From Dolomedes plantarius (lineage: Eukaryota; Arthropoda; Arachnida; Araneae; Dolomedidae): a stretch of DNA of 64,000 nucleotides. Of the stretch, positions 61,331 to 64,000 are shown in pieces. The position numbers were made by a program, and so were the translations under genes. Where the stretch lies: the NCBI GenBank assembly GCA_907164885.2, contig OU015493.1, forward strand, positions 118,059,693-118,123,692, given 5' to 3'. Numbering within the stretch: position 1 is the first letter of the stretch; every line of letters begins with the position of its first letter. Below the pieces are notes generated by a model. That model had not been told where the DNA came from. It did no database searches and saw only the letters and a list, made by a program, of their open reading frames with translations.

Positions 61331-62766
61331 GTGTGTGTGTGTGAAATAAAAGTATTATTTACTTTACATTCAGATAAATAAACACTATAAAGTGAAAAAA
61401 GTCGATCCCTTCGTTTAAGGAACATTTAGCAAAACGAAAGTAAAAATAATAGAATTATGTCTGTTTATTTTGTGTTTGACATCTGTTTTAACGGATCACT
61501 AACCATCAGTATTCATAGGCAAAGAAACAAAGAATTTGCTGTCAACTTTCCTTTAATGTACGTGGTGGGAATCGTAGAAGAAAAGATGAAGGTTTGAATA
61601 CATTTCAACTAAATATCGAAATACGATATTACCGGAATAAATGTCGCAATAGAGATATATATTTGATATTGTGAAATTTTTAATGCATTGAGATGATTTT
61701 CATAGGTATAAAAACATAAGGGAAATCGCCACTTTTGCGTAATATTCTGTTGACTATTTTGAACACGACTAAACAATGAAATCCTGAAGTTGTAGGAATG
61801 GGCATTATCATCTAGTCAGAATATGTGTTTTGTAATAAGCGGGATGTGAATATGCGGCAATCTAAATTGCTAGGGACCACCCAGGCTGTACTGTTAGCTG
61901 AATTTACGACTCCGACGCTTTGGGGCGCCAATGAATAAGACGTGTACAGTGCAACAACACGAGCCATAAAAACATAAAAGAATAAGAAGACAGCAGCAGT
62001 AAATCTAAAGTCAAAGATTAAGAAGCAGGTGCATGTTGATTGAGAAATATCCCAGACACGAACAGACGTCAGAATTAATTAGTACGCACAGATATATTTC
62101 AGAGGCAGCCAATGCGATGAAAATAAGCCGTGAACAAACCTATGGACAAGGTGGCTCGTCCCTCTTCCCAATAAAGGGGTGGGGCGAGTGAATGAGAAGC
62201 CAAGAAGGCAACAACCAATGGTAAAACAAGAAAAGAAATATATATACGAGTATGAAGCATTTTAGAAGAAGCCCCCTACTAAAAAAAAGAAAAATAAACT
62301 AAGCTGCTACAGGGCTGACGAGAATTCTGAAACTACGAAAAGACTGAATGCCCAGCGAAGGTTTGCAAATCAAGACGAAGTTCAACTGCATGACAAAAAA
62401 AAATGGAAACGATTGAGTGAGACTAATGCTGCCTGGCCATTACCTGAACGAGCTTGTACATACCCTCCTAGTTGCTAAACGATGAAAGAATCTACGGAAA
62501 TTGGAGCTTATTGATCACAGCTTAACGGAACGAAAATTTATACGAGGTGCCGAGGTGAACGCGTCTATGACCGACGACCGCTGCTGACAGACCCGCAGAT
62601 CGACATAGAGCATCCGAGGTGTATTCCTGAGTGATCGTCGACCTATGAGACCTTAGACTCTTTTAGTTACGAGATCCAGAACTCTTTCCGTTTCGAGATC
62701 TAGAACTCTTTTAATAGAACTGTGGTGCCCATTGACCCACGAATATTACTCAGACTATTTGTGTAC
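61331..62766. other. Interval with a possible promoter, no recognised gene
   Basis: A TATA-like aaatatatatacgagtatgaag at about 62236-62257 and gagatc-agaactctttt repeats (62650-62718) are seen. It may be part of an LTR-type element that continues to the poly(A)-signal-like gtaaataaac at 63088-63097, but I could not define its ends. Confidence 0.25.
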
Positions 62767-62901
62767 AAGTGGTAGGAACGAGCCCAAACTACAATGACAA
62801 CAGACTCAGGGATTAAGAAGTCCTACCACTTCTTAATCCCTGAGAAGTGGAAACAATGTTAGAAAAAATGCTCACCAAGAGCATTTTTTCTAACATTGTT
62901 T
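62767..62901. repeat. Cluster of perfect foldback palindromes
   Basis: 62805-62821 pairs with 62828-62844 (17 bp, 6-nt loop). 62851-62873 pairs with 62879-62901 (23 bp, 5-nt loop). aagtggtagga at 62767-62777 pairs with 62821-62831. All are exact. Confidence 0.92.
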
Positions 62902-63299
62902 AATTCACATCCTCGCTTACTTACATACTCGCCACTTACCTCACAAGGGTCGGCATTGCTTACTGTATACGAATAATATGCATTATAATCGCACTTGAAT
63001 ATATAGATATATAGATTAATACTGTGTTTGAATAAGACTATGAATTTAGCCAGATGCTAATTTATGTACGTGTTAATATTTATATATGTAAATAAACTGT
63101 ATATATGTATAACTAGCGAGTATTCTTTGAGAGTTGTACCCATTTTCTAGTTGTGTGCTAAACGGATTTGGTCGCTACGCGACGTCAATTGTACGTATAC
63201 GATCACAGTCTAATGACCCCAGTTGGGGTTGTTACAACTTTAAAAACTTCATGTTAATCATGGTTATCCAAGCATTTCATTATGAGTTCGCCTAATTGT
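62902..63299. other. Interval with poly(A)-like signal, no gene
   Basis: tatgtaaataaactgtatata near 63086 and ggggttgttacaac near 63225 would fit the 3' half of an LTR. Unproven. Confidence 0.25.
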
Positions 63300-63650
63300 T
63301 CGCCAAATTAATGCGGCCCTCCGCCAACGAAGGTCTTCCATTTCGTGGCCGATCCTCCAAATCCTCGTGTATCGCGGTCTATAATTGAAAGTTTGATTTG
63401 CACAATTCTGCTGAATCTTTCGCATGTCACCGCCATCTACCGGTGAAATTTTAGACTTTTAAACTTTTTAATTTTTTAAACTTTTTAAAACATTTTTTAA
63501 ACTTTTTAAAACATTTTTTAAACTTATTTTGGCTGCTAAAAAATCCCGACTTACTTGTGAGACCTTTCTTGCAAACCTCACTTCTTGTATAAATATCATG
63601 ATTTCTTCCTTTTTTATGAATTTTTAAAGTTTTTACGAACTTTTAGCTCA
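63300..63650. mobile_element. MITE, copy 2, left end missing
   Basis: Matches 61040-61330 in the same orientation: ggtcttccatttcgtgg, gatcctccaaatcctcgtgt, ccatctaccggtga, ttggctgctaaaaa, then gacctttcttgcaaac and cgaacttttagctc. An internal aaactttttaaaacattttt duplication is extra. Confidence 0.75.
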
Positions 63651-64000
63651 CTCTATATAAACATATATATGCTCTAACATATATTTAAAACTTAAAAGGA
63701 TTTATGTAAAGAATAGGCTATTTGATTTACAGAATTTATCGAAGTACCGAAGATTCCGTTGAATTTAAAAGAACTATGAGGGTACCGTATTCTGATCACT
63801 CACATTTTATAACGGAAGATAATGAACATGCAGAAATTAAAATCTTATTCATCCAGTAAAATCCAAATGGAATCCTGAAATCAGTTTGTTGCGCTTCAGA
63901 AAACGTGTTCTTAAACCTGTTATGCCACTAGATTACGTCATAAAGTTACCGCTAGTAAACTGCAGTTTCTATAACCTTGTATTACGTGTAACAGAAAAAT
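63651..64000. other. Interval without recognised features
   Basis: Nothing recognised before the window ends. Confidence 0.4.

Noticed and set aside
62300..63240. Complete LTR retrotransposon or solo LTR
   Set aside because: Only a poly(A)-like signal and a TATA-like box were seen; no second LTR, defined ends or target duplication.

Overview
The window is eukaryotic, AT-rich and almost wholly built of transposable elements. The mix suggests an arthropod, and I infer a spider or other arachnid without being able to prove it: several (TA)n microsatellites of 50-150 bp, tRNA-derived SINEs, hAT elements with TTF-type zinc-finger transposases, Tc1, mariner, piggyBac, a candidate Helitron, and a giant-protein DNA transposon encoding an XPG/PIN-like nuclease plus a cysteine cluster (probably Academ). 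I find no bacterial, organellar or CRISPR features.

Layout. 1-1145: foldback palindromes and a tRNA-SINE. 1640-7274: a broken hAT element split by a 2.3-kb Academ-like element (4282-6592) whose removal restores the hAT reading frame exactly. 8166-11507: nested hAT debris, including a 2.8-kb hAT (8610-11404). 13313-14138: a short hAT with a perfect 8-bp target duplication. 14173-19416: an LTR retrotransposon with near-identical LTRs and a gag-like gene but no pol. 20363-27003: a second Academ-like element with about 650-bp inverted ends, three inferred exons, a piggyBac element in intron 1, a possible solo LTR in intron 2 and a MITE near its right end. 27372-31572: hAT and Tc/pogo-type MITEs and SINEs. 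34172-36337: an unclassified TIR element with a small coding remnant. 39137-43856: SINEs, a Tc1 fossil, a hAT MITE and a candidate Helitron. 48377-48745: the only convincing host gene, a small secreted amphipathic-helix protein on the minus strand with a TATA box. 51370-51660: an endonuclease-like fragment. 52929-57908: two copies of one Tc1 family, a MITE and a mariner fossil. 58081-63650: a long inverted duplication, TA arrays and paired MITEs.

How the parts relate. Most insertions are nested, giving a relative age order (hAT before Academ; Academ before piggyBac). TE ends repeatedly abut TA microsatellites. The two Academ-like copies are complementary: the 20-27 kb copy keeps the N-terminal, nuclease and cysteine-rich parts, and the 4-6 kb copy keeps the middle. 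Nothing here forms a host pathway. All calls come from reading the sequence and from memory of protein families; no database search was run.
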